DNA of 64,000 nt, taken from the NCBI GenBank assembly GCA_944385895.1, contig CALWYZ010000003.1, positions 18,164 to 82,163 of the forward strand, given 5' to 3'. Positions 41,151-53,955 of the stretch are shown piece by piece (within the stretch, counting starts at the first letter, position 1; each line of letters begins with the position of its first letter). The stretch is from an uncultured Clostridia bacterium. GTDB taxonomy: Bacteria; Bacillota; Clostridia; Oscillospirales; QAKW01. Position numbers and translations under genes: made by a program. The notes beneath the pieces are model-generated. The model had not been told where the DNA came from. It saw nothing but the letters and a program-made list of their open reading frames with translations, and did no database searches.

Positions 41151-41819
41151 ATGGGTTATAATATTGCAATTGACGGCCCAAGCGGTGCCGGAAAAAGCAC
41201 TTTGTCAAGAGCGATTGCCAAAGAAATAGGATTTATATATGTTGATACCGGAGCGCTGTACCGTGCGGTTGGTTTTTTTGCGTATCAGTCTAAAATCAAC
41301 GCTGACAATAAAGATGCAATAGCAGGTATGCTTTCAAACATAGAAATAGACCTTAAATTTTTACATGACGAACAGCGTGTGTTTTTGAACGGTAAAGATG
41401 TATCAGACAATATACGCATGCACATTGTAAGCGATTTTGCGTCTAAAGTGGGAGCTGTCACTCAGGTGCGAGATTTTTTGCTGGATATGCAGAGAAGATT
41501 GGCCGAAAAATATGATGTTGTAATGGACGGCAGGGATATAGGCACCGTGGTACTGCCCCACGCTCAGCTAAAAATATATCTGACAGCAAGTGCACATGAT
41601 AGGGCGCAAAGAAGGTACAAAGAGCTTTTGGAAAAAGGTCAGTCTGTTTCTTTTGACAAAATCCTTGCAGATGTTATTGAGCGTGACAAACGTGATATGA
41701 GCAGGGAAATAGCCCCCTTGAAAATAGCAGACGATGCTGTGGTTGTGGACACCACAGGAAAGACTTTTGAACAGTCATTAGATTTGCTTACCAGATTGAT
41801 AAAGGAGCATTTAAAATGA
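41151..41819 (+). CDS. cmk: Cytidylate kinase
   Basis: This 222-residue enzyme phosphorylates CMP and dCMP. The P-loop GPSGAGKST is at 8-16, the YVDTGALYRAVG block at 30-41, and the CMP-binding DGRDIGTVVLPHA block at about 125-137. A GGAGGATAGAT ribosome site precedes the ATG. It overlaps plsC by 4 bases. The order cmk-plsC-ispH-rpsA is the well-known clostridial arrangement. Confidence 0.97.
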   Translation: MGYNIAIDGPSGAGKSTLSRAIAKEIGFIYVDTGALYRAVGFFAYQSKINADNKDAIAGMLSNIEIDLKFLHDEQRVFLNGKDVSDNIRMHIVSDFASKVGAVTQVRDFLLDMQRRLAEKYDVVMDGRDIGTVVLPHAQLKIYLTASAHDRAQRRYKELLEKGQSVSFDKILADVIERDKRDMSREIAPLKIADDAVVVDTTGKTFEQSLDLLTRLIKEHLK

Positions 41820-42409
41820 ATTTTTACAGCTTTGCCAAAGGCGTTATAAGACCTATAGCTTTTATATTTTTTCCCGTTAAGGTACACGGTGACAAGGACG
41901 CTTTGCCCAATGACAGAGGAATTGTCTTGTGCGCAAATCATATATCTTTTCTTGATGTTATCTTTTTAGGACTTACATTTAAGCGTCAGATTCATTTTGT
42001 GGGAAAAGAAAAATACGCTGAAAATTTAATACTAAAACCTTTGTTCAAGCATCTTGGATCATTTGGTATAAACACAGAAAAACCGGATATTGACGCAATA
42101 AAAAAGTGTATAAACGTAGCTTCCAATGGGCAGGTGCTCGGAATATTTCCGGAGGGCACAAGAATTCTAAACGGCAAAATATCTAATCCTATGCCGGGAG
42201 TTATAATGATTGCGCAGAAATCCAAGGCGCCTATATTTTATGCAAGAATATGTCCTAAATACGGAAAATTCAGATTGTTTTGTAAAACAGATGTCTACAT
42301 AGGCAAATGCGTATCGACCGCGGAGCTTGGTGTTGTCAACGGCAGAGGCAGTGAATATAAGGAAGCATCAAAAAAACTGATGCAGATGGTTTATTCGTTA
42401 GGTGAGTAA
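41816..42409 (+). CDS. plsC: 1-acyl-sn-glycerol-3-phosphate acyltransferase
   Basis: This 197-residue membrane-associated enzyme makes phosphatidic acid. The catalytic HxxxxD motif is NHISFLD (H42, D47), and the acceptor-binding motif FPEGTRILNG lies at about 109-118. The N-terminus is a hydrophobic anchor (IRPIAFIFFP). It overlaps cmk upstream and ispH/rpsA downstream (TAATG), so translation is coupled. Confidence 0.95.
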   Translation: MNFYSFAKGVIRPIAFIFFPVKVHGDKDALPNDRGIVLCANHISFLDVIFLGLTFKRQIHFVGKEKYAENLILKPLFKHLGSFGINTEKPDIDAIKKCINVASNGQVLGIFPEGTRILNGKISNPMPGVIMIAQKSKAPIFYARICPKYGKFRLFCKTDVYIGKCVSTAELGVVNGRGSEYKEASKKLMQMVYSLGE

Positions 42410-44442
42410 TGGCAGTAGAAGTAATAAAAAATGCCGGATTTTGTTTTGGCGTTTCAAGAGCGATAGAACTTTTGAAAAGTGAAATTGAAGATCCGAGTAA
42501 TACCGATGTTTATACTCTTGGTGAAATAATACATAATCCGGATATAATAGATGAGTTTTCTAAAGCAGGTGTAAAAATTGCACAAAATGCGAGCGATGTA
42601 CCGCCTGGCGCCACAATAGTAATTCGTGCGCATGGTGTAACGGTTGACGAAATGAAAATTTTGAATGATTCGGGAGTAAAGGTGGTTGATGCCACCTGTC
42701 CGTTTGTCGCAAAAATTCATGACATAGTAAAAAAAGAGAGTGAAAACGGTAATATTATTTTTATCGGAGGTGATGCTGCTCATCCTGAAGTAGAAGGCAT
42801 TAAAAGCCGTGCAAGGATTAGCAGAGTGTTTAGTAATTGTGCTCAACTCAAAGATTTACTGTCAAAAGAGCCGGATTTATTGTTGAAAACTGCTACATTT
42901 GTTTGGCAAACTACTTTTAATTTAAATGAATATGCTAAATGCAACAAATTTGTTAAAAAAACATTTAAAAGCACGAAAATTTATGATACAATATGTAATG
43001 CGACAGAATTGCGCCAGAAAGAGACTATGGAGCTTGCCAAAAAATCAGATGTTATGATTATAATAGGCGGCCGTAAAAGCTCCAATGCAAACAAGCTATA
43101 CGATGTTGCAAAACGTTTTTGCAAAAATACTTATTTTGTGCAAAACGTAAAAGAAATACCAATTAAATTTATATATAATTTTAAAAATATTGGTATTACG
43201 GCCGGTGCGTCAACGCCTGACCGTATAATTGAGGAGGTAAAACAATTTATGTCTGAACTGACAAACAACACAACGGTTAATGAGGATATGACCTTCGAGG
43301 AGATGCTTGAGAATTCCTTAAAAAAAGTAATTGCTACGGGAGACAGAGTCAAAGGAATCGTAGTAGGCGTTAATCCCGCTGAAGTGAAGGTCGACCTTGG
43401 AACCAAGCAGTCAGGATTCATAACTAAAGAAAATTTTTCTGCTGATTCGTCAATTGATTTGACAACAGCTGTTAATATAGGCGATGAAATTGATTGTGTA
43501 GCTTTGCGTGTAAATGATGTTGAGGGCACAATTGCATTATCCAAAAAACGCGTTGACTCGATGAAGGGTTACGAGGAAATTGAAAAGGCTTACGAAGAAA
43601 AAAGCGTACTTGAAGCCGAAGTCAAAGAGGTGACGTCCGGAGGTCTTGTTATCATTGTTAACAATGTACGCGTATTTATACCCAAGTCTCTTACAGGTAA
43701 GCCGGCATCTTTTGACCTTAATTCTTTAAAGGGTGAAAAGGTTCAATTCAATATTATCGAATTTTCACAAAACCGCGGACGTAAAAAGATAATCGGCTCA
43801 ATGAAGGCGATAGAGAATGAAAAACGCAAGGCAGCAAGAAAAGAATTTTGGGAAAATGCTGCTGTAGGTGACAGATTTGAGGGCACAGTAAAATCTCTTA
43901 CAACATTTGGTGCGTTTGTTGATCTTGGCTGTGTAGACGGGCTTTTGCACATAACTGAGCTGACATGGAAAAAAATAGGTCATCCTTCTGAAGTTGTTAA
44001 TGTCGGAGATAAGATATCTGTATATATAAAGGATATTGATAAAGAAAACAAAAAGATTTCTTTGGGATACAAAGATCCCAATGCAGATCCGTTTGTGCTG
44101 TTTACTAATAATTATAAAGTCGGAGATACAGTTAAAGTTAAAATTGTCAGCATAATGCCTTTTGGCGCTTTTGCTAATATAACTGATGGTGTTGACGGTC
44201 TTATACATATATCTCAGCTATCTGATAAGCGTGTTAACAAACCATCTGATGTTGTTGCTGTTGGTGACGAAGTAGAAGCTAAAATTGTTGATATAAATAC
44301 TGAAACAAGAAAAGTCGGTCTGTCTATGCGTGCTCTTATAGAAGAGGCTAAGGCTGCTGAAGAAAGTGCTGATGTAGCAGCTGATGTCGCAGATACCGTA
44401 ATTGTAAGCGATGATACAGAGAATGTAACGGTTGCTGAATAA
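42409..44442 (+). CDS. ispH: IspH fused to ribosomal protein S1-like domains
   Basis: The N-terminal 285 residues are IspH (LytB), the last step of the MEP isoprenoid pathway, with iron-sulfur cysteines C12 (NAGFCFG), the one in DATCPFVAK (about 97) and the one in DTICNATELRQK (about 195), and the HGV and THGAST-type loops. From about 300 on, four S1 RNA-binding domains follow (starting GDRVKG, EEKSVLEA, GDRFEG and GDTVKV). The tail is acidic. The fusion occurs in other clostridia. The stop at 44440-44442 may be a recent frameshift: an acidic reading continues in another frame to 44502. It ends at a strong terminator. Confidence 0.95.
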   Translation: MAVEVIKNAGFCFGVSRAIELLKSEIEDPSNTDVYTLGEIIHNPDIIDEFSKAGVKIAQNASDVPPGATIVIRAHGVTVDEMKILNDSGVKVVDATCPFVAKIHDIVKKESENGNIIFIGGDAAHPEVEGIKSRARISRVFSNCAQLKDLLSKEPDLLLKTATFVWQTTFNLNEYAKCNKFVKKTFKSTKIYDTICNATELRQKETMELAKKSDVMIIIGGRKSSNANKLYDVAKRFCKNTYFVQNVKEIPIKFIYNFKNIGITAGASTPDRIIEEVKQFMSELTNNTTVNEDMTFEEMLENSLKKVIATGDRVKGIVVGVNPAEVKVDLGTKQSGFITKENFSADSSIDLTTAVNIGDEIDCVALRVNDVEGTIALSKKRVDSMKGYEEIEKAYEEKSVLEAEVKEVTSGGLVIIVNNVRVFIPKSLTGKPASFDLNSLKGEKVQFNIIEFSQNRGRKKIIGSMKAIENEKRKAARKEFWENAAVGDRFEGTVKSLTTFGAFVDLGCVDGLLHITELTWKKIGHPSEVVNVGDKISVYIKDIDKENKKISLGYKDPNADPFVLFTNNYKVGDTVKVKIVSIMPFGAFANITDGVDGLIHISQLSDKRVNKPSDVVAVGDEVEAKIVDINTETRKVGLSMRALIEEAKAAEESADVAADVADTVIVSDDTENVTVAE

Positions 44443-44537
44443 ATGCAGACGACAACACCGTTTCCGGCAATGATGAGTCATTGCAGCAAACAGAGGCTAA
44501 ATAAGTATAATCTGTTTTGAATTTAGCTAAATATAAT

Positions 44538-44577
44538 GCAGCCGCGGCTAAAAATGCCGCGGCTGCTTTGATTTTTT
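44538..44577. terminator. Terminator between ispH/rpsA and the AraC gene
   Basis: GCAGCCGCGGC (44538-44548) pairs perfectly with GCCGCGGCTGC (44556-44566), followed by TTTGATTTTTT. The AraC gene converges on it from the other side. Confidence 0.9.
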
Positions 44578-44580
44578 GAA

Positions 44581-45483
44581 TCAGATAGAATGATTAGGAA
44601 AATTGCTTTCGGAAAAAAGCTTTTTTCTATATTTATTTGGAGAAATACCTCTTGACGACCTGAAAATACTGATAAAATAACAGATATCATTATATCCGCA
44701 CTCAAACGAAATATCAGAGACGCTTTTATCGGTAGTAAGCAGTAGTTTTTCGGCTTCATTGCACCGAACAGCGTTTAGGTATTCTCTAAAGCTTTTTCCG
44801 ATGATTTTGCAAAATTTTCTAGAAAAGTAACTGTAACTGAGTCCAATCTCTTGTGCACATGTCATAGCTGTGATATCAAACATATAGTTTTTGTGTATGT
44901 AGTCTATAGCATTGTAAATAGACGTTGTAAGATCACTTACTGTATTGTAATTTTCCGCGCCGCTGTTATTCCATTCTTTAAGTACGCATAGCAAAAGCTG
45001 CATGCAATTTATTTTGATATTCAATTCAAAAGCATATTCCATTGCTTCTTTGGATGATATTATATTGTTTAAAATGCTATTGATCTCACTGCCTTTAAGT
45101 TCATCAGCCCGCCAGATGGTGCGCTTGTTTTCTTTATTCAGCTTGAAAGGCATAATATATTTATAAGGCGAATGATCAAATTGACTGTACAGCATGAATG
45201 GATCCAGCTTTAAAACGTAGTAACCGTTTTCTTTACAGCTTTGAGAATACAGACTGTGTATATCTCTTGAAAGAATAAGCAACAGATCACCTGGGTGAAG
45301 GGTATACTTTGTTTGATTTATGAAAGCAGTGTAAACACCGTGCATTACAAAAATAAATTCAACTGATTCCTGAATGTGTGCTGCTGCTGTTATACTGTTT
45401 GGTGCTGCCGGCTGATAAAACACTTGATATTCAAAGCGTTTGCCGTCATATAGCTCGCCTTCAACGCGGTAATCAAGCTGCAT
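44581..45483 (-). CDS. AraC-family transcriptional regulator
   Basis: The start at 45481-45483 (MQLDYRVEGELYDG...) follows AGGAGATAATAAT; an upstream start at 45528 lacks a site and overlaps the promoter (TTTACT-17-TAGAAT, 45519-45547). The 300-residue protein has an N-terminal cupin-like sensor (about 20-130, TLHPGDLLLILSRDIHSLY) and two C-terminal helix-turn-helices (about 200-295, GLSYSYFSRKFCKIIGKSFR and VSDISFECGYNDICYFISIF). It is of the sugar-responsive type. Its neighbour is an NSS symporter, but lacZ lies 3 kb away, so the target is unclear. Confidence 0.92.
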   Translation of the reverse strand: MQLDYRVEGELYDGKRFEYQVFYQPAAPNSITAAAHIQESVEFIFVMHGVYTAFINQTKYTLHPGDLLLILSRDIHSLYSQSCKENGYYVLKLDPFMLYSQFDHSPYKYIMPFKLNKENKRTIWRADELKGSEINSILNNIISSKEAMEYAFELNIKINCMQLLLCVLKEWNNSGAENYNTVSDLTTSIYNAIDYIHKNYMFDITAMTCAQEIGLSYSYFSRKFCKIIGKSFREYLNAVRCNEAEKLLLTTDKSVSDISFECGYNDICYFISIFRSSRGISPNKYRKKLFSESNFPNHSI

Positions 45484-45560
45484 ATTATTATCTCCTAAAA
45501 CCGATATATATTTTTTAAATTCTAACATATCAAAAATTAAAAGTAAACTAAAAGCAATAA

Positions 45561-45592
45561 AATAAAAGCAGGCCTTAAGGCCTGCTTTTATT
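45561..45592 (-). terminator. Terminator of the NSS symporter gene
   Basis: AAAAGCAGGCCTT pairs perfectly with AAGGCCTGCTTTT around 45576/45577, with A and T runs outside. The palindrome reaches the stop codon of the symporter gene. Confidence 0.85.
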
Positions 45593-46959
45593 TAAAAGAA
45601 TTTGTCTTTTATTCCAAAGAAGAAAATAATCAATATAATTACCGGAAGTATATATTTCATATAAATACGCAGCCAGCTTGCCATTTTAAGACCTGTTCCG
45701 GTATTCGCTTCCTTGAGGAAGTTATCCCATCCCCATCCGTGTTTTGAAACACAGAATAGAAGGTATATAAGTGATCCCAACGGAAGAAATATATTGCTGA
45801 CCAAAAAGTCTTCAAGATCAAGAACGGCAGAGTTGTCACCAAACGGCTTGAATCCCGCAAGCAGATTATACCCTAGTACACACGGCAGCGACAAAACTAT
45901 CATTAATACTATGTTAATTGCTGATGCCTTTTTTCTGCTCCAGCCGGTCATATCGATTGTACATGAAATAATATTTTCAAAAACCGCTATAACAGTTGAC
46001 AACGCTGCAAAAGCCATGAATATAAAGAATAAACTTCCCCATAGTCTGCCTGCAGGCATATGATTGAAAATATTGGGTAGGGTCACAAATATTAAATTAG
46101 GTCCGCTGTCCGGATTGACTCCGTACGAAAAACATGCGGGAAATATAATAAGGCCTGAAAAAATAGCGACAAATGTGTCCAGAACAGCCACTCTGACAGA
46201 CTCTCCGGGCAGAGTATGCTTTTTGTCAATATAACTGCCAAATATTGCCATTGCGCCGATTCCCAGGCTGAGAGTAAAAAACGCCTGATTCATCGCAGCA
46301 ACGAAGGTAGTGCCCACTCCGATTTCTTTCATACGTTCAAAGTCAGGCAATAAATAGAACTTAAGTCCTTCAGAACTGCCTTTCAGTGTCATGCTGTTGA
46401 TAGCCAAAACAATAATTAATGCAAAAAGAGCAAGCATCATGACCTTTGTAACTTTTTCTACCCCTTTTTGTATACCGACAGAACAGATGCCGAATCCTAC
46501 AATAACAACTAAAATCATCCAAAACGCCATAACAGCCGGCTGAGAAAGCATGTTTGCAAATATATTTTCTACCTGCTGGACATCTGCACCTTCAAAGGCA
46601 CCTTTTGCAGTGAGATAAAAGTAATGAAGCATCCAGCCTGAAACAGTGGTATAAAACATCATAAGCAGATAATTTCCGATAAGCGCCATGTACCCGTGTA
46701 AATGCCATTTCTGTCCGGGCTTTTCAAGAACCATATATGATCTTACAGGGCTTTTTCTGCTAGCTCTTCCTATGGCAAATTCAACAGTCATCATCGGAAT
46801 TCCCATTATGATTAGAAAGAATAGGTATATAAGTACGAATGCTCCGCCACCGTACAAGCCGGTGATATATGGAAATTTCCATACGTTACCGATTCCTATT
46901 GCACAACCTGCTGAAATTAAAATAAAGCCCAATCTTGAGCTTAACTTTTCTCTTTCCAT
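45592..46959 (-). CDS. Neurotransmitter:sodium symporter (NSS) family transporter
   Basis: This 455-residue protein belongs to the NSS/LeuT family. Helix 1 carries the sodium/substrate motif GCAIGIGNVWKFPYITGLYG, the unwound region of the family, and helix 6 carries AMNQAFFTLSLGIGAMAIFG. Twelve hydrophobic segments (about 440 residues) are consistent with bacterial members that take up amino acids such as tryptophan, tyrosine or leucine. The ribosome site AAGGAGATAAAT precedes the ATG. It is transcribed alone and ends at a terminator. The substrate is unknown. Confidence 0.93.
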   Translation of the reverse strand: MEREKLSSRLGFILISAGCAIGIGNVWKFPYITGLYGGGAFVLIYLFFLIIMGIPMMTVEFAIGRASRKSPVRSYMVLEKPGQKWHLHGYMALIGNYLLMMFYTTVSGWMLHYFYLTAKGAFEGADVQQVENIFANMLSQPAVMAFWMILVVIVGFGICSVGIQKGVEKVTKVMMLALFALIIVLAINSMTLKGSSEGLKFYLLPDFERMKEIGVGTTFVAAMNQAFFTLSLGIGAMAIFGSYIDKKHTLPGESVRVAVLDTFVAIFSGLIIFPACFSYGVNPDSGPNLIFVTLPNIFNHMPAGRLWGSLFFIFMAFAALSTVIAVFENIISCTIDMTGWSRKKASAINIVLMIVLSLPCVLGYNLLAGFKPFGDNSAVLDLEDFLVSNIFLPLGSLIYLLFCVSKHGWGWDNFLKEANTGTGLKMASWLRIYMKYILPVIILIIFFFGIKDKFF

Positions 46960-47093
46960 ATTTATCTCCTTAAGCAGTAGTTGATATAATTATACCATGT
47001 CGATATTTGTTTTACAATATTAATTTTTATATTGTATACTTATGATTTTAGTGATACAATTATTGTACAAATTAATTATTTCGGAGAGTATTT

Positions 47094-48380
47094 ATGAGCA
47101 AAAACATACAATCACTTATGCTGTATACAAACGGTTATAATTATGAAATACTGAACGATTTTATTGCGCTGTCTAAAAAATGTTCTGATAGTGACGCCTG
47201 CAGGGCATTTGCCGGTTCAGTCGCCTCCAGGATTTTGAGCACAGCGATAGAATTTGGTTTTAAATCTGACGCATGGCAGAGCTATATCACATTGCTGATA
47301 ATAACATCAGACAATGTGTTTAGCAGATGCTGTGAGAGAAGAAAAATACAGGATTGTACTCTTACAGATTTTGCAATGAATGATATAAAAATTCTTTATG
47401 ATCTGTTTTTTTACGATTTTTCTGAAATGGAAAACAATGTTGCTTTAAATTATTTTTCTTCCCTTAAGAATTATAGGGAAAACACATGTGTATCATGCAT
47501 AAAATTTCCCGGTGCCTCGCAGAGACTTAATATGTTGACTTCAAAACTTCAGATGTGTAAAAATGCTGATGAGTTTTTCGATTGTATCTGTAAATTTTAT
47601 GAAAAATACGGTTTTGGGAATATAGGTCTTAATAAAAGTTTTAGATTTGATTTTACTGCCGGACATATTTCGTTTGAGCCTGTTATAAATTCGGTTATTA
47701 CTGATTTAGAGGATATAATAGGTTATGAGAGTCAAAAACAGCAGCTTTATGCAAATACCAAGGCGTTTATTGACTGTAAGCCGGCAAATAACGTATTGCT
47801 GTACGGTGACAGTGGTACTGGTAAATCAACAAGCATAAAGGCTATTGCCGATGAATTCTATGAAGACGGTTTGCGAATGATAGAGGTTTATAAACATCAG
47901 ATTGAGCGTCTTCCGTCGCTTATTTCATTCCTGTCGCAGAAAAATTACAGATTTATAATATATCTGGACGATCTGTCCTTTGAAGAAACTGAAACCGAGT
48001 ATAAATATTTAAAAGCCGTAATTGACGGCGGAACACAATGCAGACCGGAAAATGTGCTTGTCTATGCCACATCAAATAGACGTCATCTTATTAAAGAAAC
48101 CTGGAAAGACCGCGCAGATAGTATGTCGGATGATATTCACAGCGGCGATACATTGGAAGAAAAACTTTCATTGGCATCAAGATTCGGGCTTACTATTTAT
48201 TATCCGAAGCCAGGCCGTGACGAGTACATGAATATAGTTGAACAGCTTGCCGTCAAAAACAATATCGATATAGATTTAAAAACTTTATATGATAAAGCAA
48301 GAGTTTGGGAAATGCATCACGGAGGCATTTCAGGCAGGACTGCGGCACAGTTTATCGCATATCTTTTGGGTAATCAATAA
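47094..48380 (+). CDS. DUF815-family AAA ATPase
   Basis: This 428-residue protein has a unique N-terminal half (1-205) and an AAA core. Walker A is GDSGTGKST at 238-246, Walker B-like IIYLDDLSFEE at about 285-295, and NVLVYATSNRRHLI with the arginine sensor follows at about 325-338. DUF815 proteins (YraN/YeaC-like AAA proteins) have no settled function; a remodelling role is likely. The ribosome site GGAGAGTATTT precedes the ATG. It is a lone gene divergent from the symporter. Confidence 0.88.
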   Translation: MSKNIQSLMLYTNGYNYEILNDFIALSKKCSDSDACRAFAGSVASRILSTAIEFGFKSDAWQSYITLLIITSDNVFSRCCERRKIQDCTLTDFAMNDIKILYDLFFYDFSEMENNVALNYFSSLKNYRENTCVSCIKFPGASQRLNMLTSKLQMCKNADEFFDCICKFYEKYGFGNIGLNKSFRFDFTAGHISFEPVINSVITDLEDIIGYESQKQQLYANTKAFIDCKPANNVLLYGDSGTGKSTSIKAIADEFYEDGLRMIEVYKHQIERLPSLISFLSQKNYRFIIYLDDLSFEETETEYKYLKAVIDGGTQCRPENVLVYATSNRRHLIKETWKDRADSMSDDIHSGDTLEEKLSLASRFGLTIYYPKPGRDEYMNIVEQLAVKNNIDIDLKTLYDKARVWEMHHGGISGRTAAQFIAYLLGNQ

Positions 48381-48407
48381 TTGTATATAAATAGCAATTT
48401 TATTATA

Positions 48408-48436
48408 TTGTCAATTTTGAATGATTGTGATATTAT
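48408..48436 (+). promoter_or_regulatory. Promoter of lacZ
   Basis: TTGTCA (48408-48413), a 17-base spacer and TATTAT (48431-48436), 29 bases before the lacZ ATG. No catabolite-control (cre-like) element is obvious. Confidence 0.6.
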
Positions 48437-48453
48437 TTGATTAATCTTATTAA

Positions 48454-51336
<2,883 letters not shown>

Positions 51337-51342
51337 TTAATT

Positions 51343-51377
51343 AAAATAATGCCTGCAATTAATGCAGGCATTATTTT
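51343..51377 (+). terminator. Terminator of lacZ
   Basis: AAAATAATGCCTGCA (51343-51357) pairs perfectly with TGCAGGCATTATTTT (51363-51377), 15 base pairs, just after lacZ. Confidence 0.9.
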
Positions 51378-51394
51378 ATGTTAATGAACAAATA

Positions 51395-51423
51395 TTGAAT
51401 ATAAAATGGCGTAGTGCTATACT
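51395..51423 (+). promoter_or_regulatory. Promoter of pepD
   Basis: TTGAAT (51395-51400), a 17-base spacer and TATACT (51418-51423), 32 bases before the TTG start. Confidence 0.65.
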
Positions 51424-51455
51424 AATTAATATAATATTATTTAGGAGGCAGCTCT

Positions 51456-52883
51456 TTGAATATTCCATGCCAAATTAAAACTAAAGATGTATTTGAGTAT
51501 TTTGTTGAAATCTGTTCAATACCCCATGGTTCGGGCAATACAAAACAAATCAGTGATTTTTGTGTTGAGTTCGCAATACGACACGGTCTCAAATACCGTC
51601 AGGACGAATATAACAATGTTATTATAAGTAAACCTGCCTCACCTGGATATTCGGCCCACCCCAATGTTATACTTCAGGGACATCTTGATATGGTTTGTGA
51701 AAAACAAAGCGGATGTGACATAGACTTTAAAAATGAAGGGTTGAGGCTGCGTTGCGACGGAACATATATTTTTGCAGATGAAACTACGCTGGGCGCCGAT
51801 GACGGTATAGCGGTTGCTATGATTCTTGCTATCCTTGCTGATAAGGCAGCTGTCCATCCTCCTTTGACTGCTGTATTTACAACAGACGAGGAAGTGGGAA
51901 TGACAGGCGCTGCAAATATTGATTTGACAGATATTAAAAGCAAAATTTTGATAAATATAGACTCGGAGGAAGAGGGAATACTGACAGTCAGCTGCGCAGG
52001 CGGCTCCAAATGTGAGATAAGCATACCCGTTAAGTATACTTCATGTAAAAATAATGTCTTTGATATCTGCGTATCTGGTCTTATGGGCGGGCATTCCGGC
52101 ACTGAAATAAATAGCGGCAGATTTAACGCCAATGTACTGATGGCCGGTCTATTGGCATTTTTAAAAGAAAAGCACAATATCAGAGTTTGTTGTGTAAACG
52201 GCGGATCAAAGGATAATGCAATTGCACGAGAGTGTTCTGCAAGTATTGAAATTGATTCAGATATGGATACTGTTTGTTCTTTTTGCAAAAGCTATTTTTC
52301 CGGAATTGACCTGAAAAACGAAAAAGATTTTAACTTTAAAGTAAGTGAGTCTAATAAAATCAACAGCTTTGATGATAAGACCTCAAATTGTGTTATTGGA
52401 TTTTTGAGTTCTGTTCCAAACGGTGTCATTAAAATGAATGACAATTTGAAGGATCTTGTACAAACTTCATTGAATCTGGGAAGAGTTAGGTGTAAAGACA
52501 ATAAACTTTACGCGGTTGTTTCTGTGAGAAGCTCAGTTGATGAAGAAAAAGAAGAGCTTGTTTTCCGCCTTAGGGAAATTGCAGATAAGTTTTGTGCGAC
52601 AATGAAAGTTAGCGGTGAATATCCGGCATGGGAGTATAAGCATGAATCGCGGCTTAGGAATATAATGACAAGAGTTTATGAAAATATGTTTTTTGTAAAA
52701 CCACAAATCAAAGCAATACATGCCGGCCTAGAATGCGGGCTGCTCTGCGGCAAAATCAGTGGTCTTGATGCAGTATCCTTTGGACCTGATATTCTTGATA
52801 TTCATACACCGCAAGAGCGCTTGGATATAAAGTCCGTTGAGAGGATGTACGACTATTTAATTAATGTTTTAAAGGAGCTTTAA
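51456..52883 (+). CDS. pepD: Aminoacyl-histidine dipeptidase (M20)
   Basis: A TTG start at 51456-51458 follows TTAGGAGGC and is the only in-frame start with a good site. The 475-residue protein is a zinc peptidase of the M20 family. Metal ligands appear in LQGHLDMVC (H76 with D78 nearby), the LGADDGIAVAMIL block and FTTDEEVGMTG (the general-base glutamate pair), with DSEEEGI later. The dimerisation lid follows. It cleaves Xaa-His dipeptides. The M24 peptidase gene starts at the next base after its stop, so the two peptidases are one unit. Confidence 0.95.
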   Translation: MNIPCQIKTKDVFEYFVEICSIPHGSGNTKQISDFCVEFAIRHGLKYRQDEYNNVIISKPASPGYSAHPNVILQGHLDMVCEKQSGCDIDFKNEGLRLRCDGTYIFADETTLGADDGIAVAMILAILADKAAVHPPLTAVFTTDEEVGMTGAANIDLTDIKSKILINIDSEEEGILTVSCAGGSKCEISIPVKYTSCKNNVFDICVSGLMGGHSGTEINSGRFNANVLMAGLLAFLKEKHNIRVCCVNGGSKDNAIARECSASIEIDSDMDTVCSFCKSYFSGIDLKNEKDFNFKVSESNKINSFDDKTSNCVIGFLSSVPNGVIKMNDNLKDLVQTSLNLGRVRCKDNKLYAVVSVRSSVDEEKEELVFRLREIADKFCATMKVSGEYPAWEYKHESRLRNIMTRVYENMFFVKPQIKAIHAGLECGLLCGKISGLDAVSFGPDILDIHTPQERLDIKSVERMYDYLINVLKEL

Positions 52884-53948
52884 ATGGAAAACAGAATAGA
52901 AAAGTTAAGGGATATTTTAGAGGAAAACGATGCCATATTGATAACAGACGATGCGGACAGATTTTATGTAACAGGATTCAATTCTTCGGCCGGTACGGTA
53001 TTTATCACTCGAAAATCAGCATATTTTTTTATTGACTTCAGATATTTTGAAAAAGCAAAAAAAACGGTTAATGATATAGATGTAATTTTGGAAAACGGAC
53101 TTAAAAGTCAGCTTAGAAAAATAATTTATGATGAAAAAATAGAAAAGATTTATGTAAGAACGGAAAGCTTAAGTGTCAGTACATTCCTTTTATATAATAG
53201 CTTTTTGGACGGTAAGCTGTCAGATGGCAATAAACTTGATAAGACTATAAAAAATCTTCGCAGCATAAAGTCAGCTCATGAAATAGAAAATATTAAAATC
53301 GCGCAGCAATATACAGATAAAACATTTGAATACATACTGGGTAAAATAAAAGAAGGCAAGACGGAAAAAGAGATAATGCTCGATATGGAGTTTTACATAC
53401 GCTCACTTGGAAGCGAAGGTGTATCTTTTGATTTTATTGTTGTTTCGGGCAAAAACTCATCTCTTCCGCACGGAACGCCTTCAGATAAGCAAATTCAGAA
53501 AGGCGATTTTATTACCATGGATTTCGGAGCTGTATATAATGGCTATCGTTCAGATATGACTAGAACAGTGGCTGTGGGATTTGTAAATGATGATCAAAAG
53601 ATTGTATATAACACTGTTCTTGAAGCCCAGAAAAAAGCATTAAAAGAAATAAGAGCAGGTAAGATATGCAAACAAATTGATGCTGTGGCAAGAGATTTTA
53701 TTGATGGATGCGGATTTCAAGGATGCTTTGGTCACGGACTTGGACACAGCGTAGGTATAGAAATACATGAGGATCCATGCTTTAATACCAGATGCGAGGT
53801 GCAGCTTGAAAGTTCTATGGTCATGACGGTTGAACCCGGAATTTATATTCAAAACGGTTTTGGAGTGAGAATCGAGGATATGGTTGTTGTAGCTGAAAAT
53901 GGATGTGATAATCTAACAAAATCTGAAAAAGAACTTATTATTTTATAA
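52884..53948 (+). CDS. pepP: M24 metallopeptidase (Xaa-Pro aminopeptidase type)
   Basis: The 354-residue protein has a creatinase-like N-domain (1-125) and the pita-bread catalytic domain. All five metal ligands are visible: D213 (TMDFGAV), D224 (RSDMTRTVAVG), H284 (FGHGLGHSVGIEIHE), E317 (MTVEPGIYI) and E331 (VRIEDMV). It removes N-terminal residues before proline. A GGAGCTTTAAATG site overlaps the pepD end. A terminator follows. Confidence 0.95.
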   Translation: MENRIEKLRDILEENDAILITDDADRFYVTGFNSSAGTVFITRKSAYFFIDFRYFEKAKKTVNDIDVILENGLKSQLRKIIYDEKIEKIYVRTESLSVSTFLLYNSFLDGKLSDGNKLDKTIKNLRSIKSAHEIENIKIAQQYTDKTFEYILGKIKEGKTEKEIMLDMEFYIRSLGSEGVSFDFIVVSGKNSSLPHGTPSDKQIQKGDFITMDFGAVYNGYRSDMTRTVAVGFVNDDQKIVYNTVLEAQKKALKEIRAGKICKQIDAVARDFIDGCGFQGCFGHGLGHSVGIEIHEDPCFNTRCEVQLESSMVMTVEPGIYIQNGFGVRIEDMVVVAENGCDNLTKSEKELIIL

Positions 53949-53955
53949 AACATTT

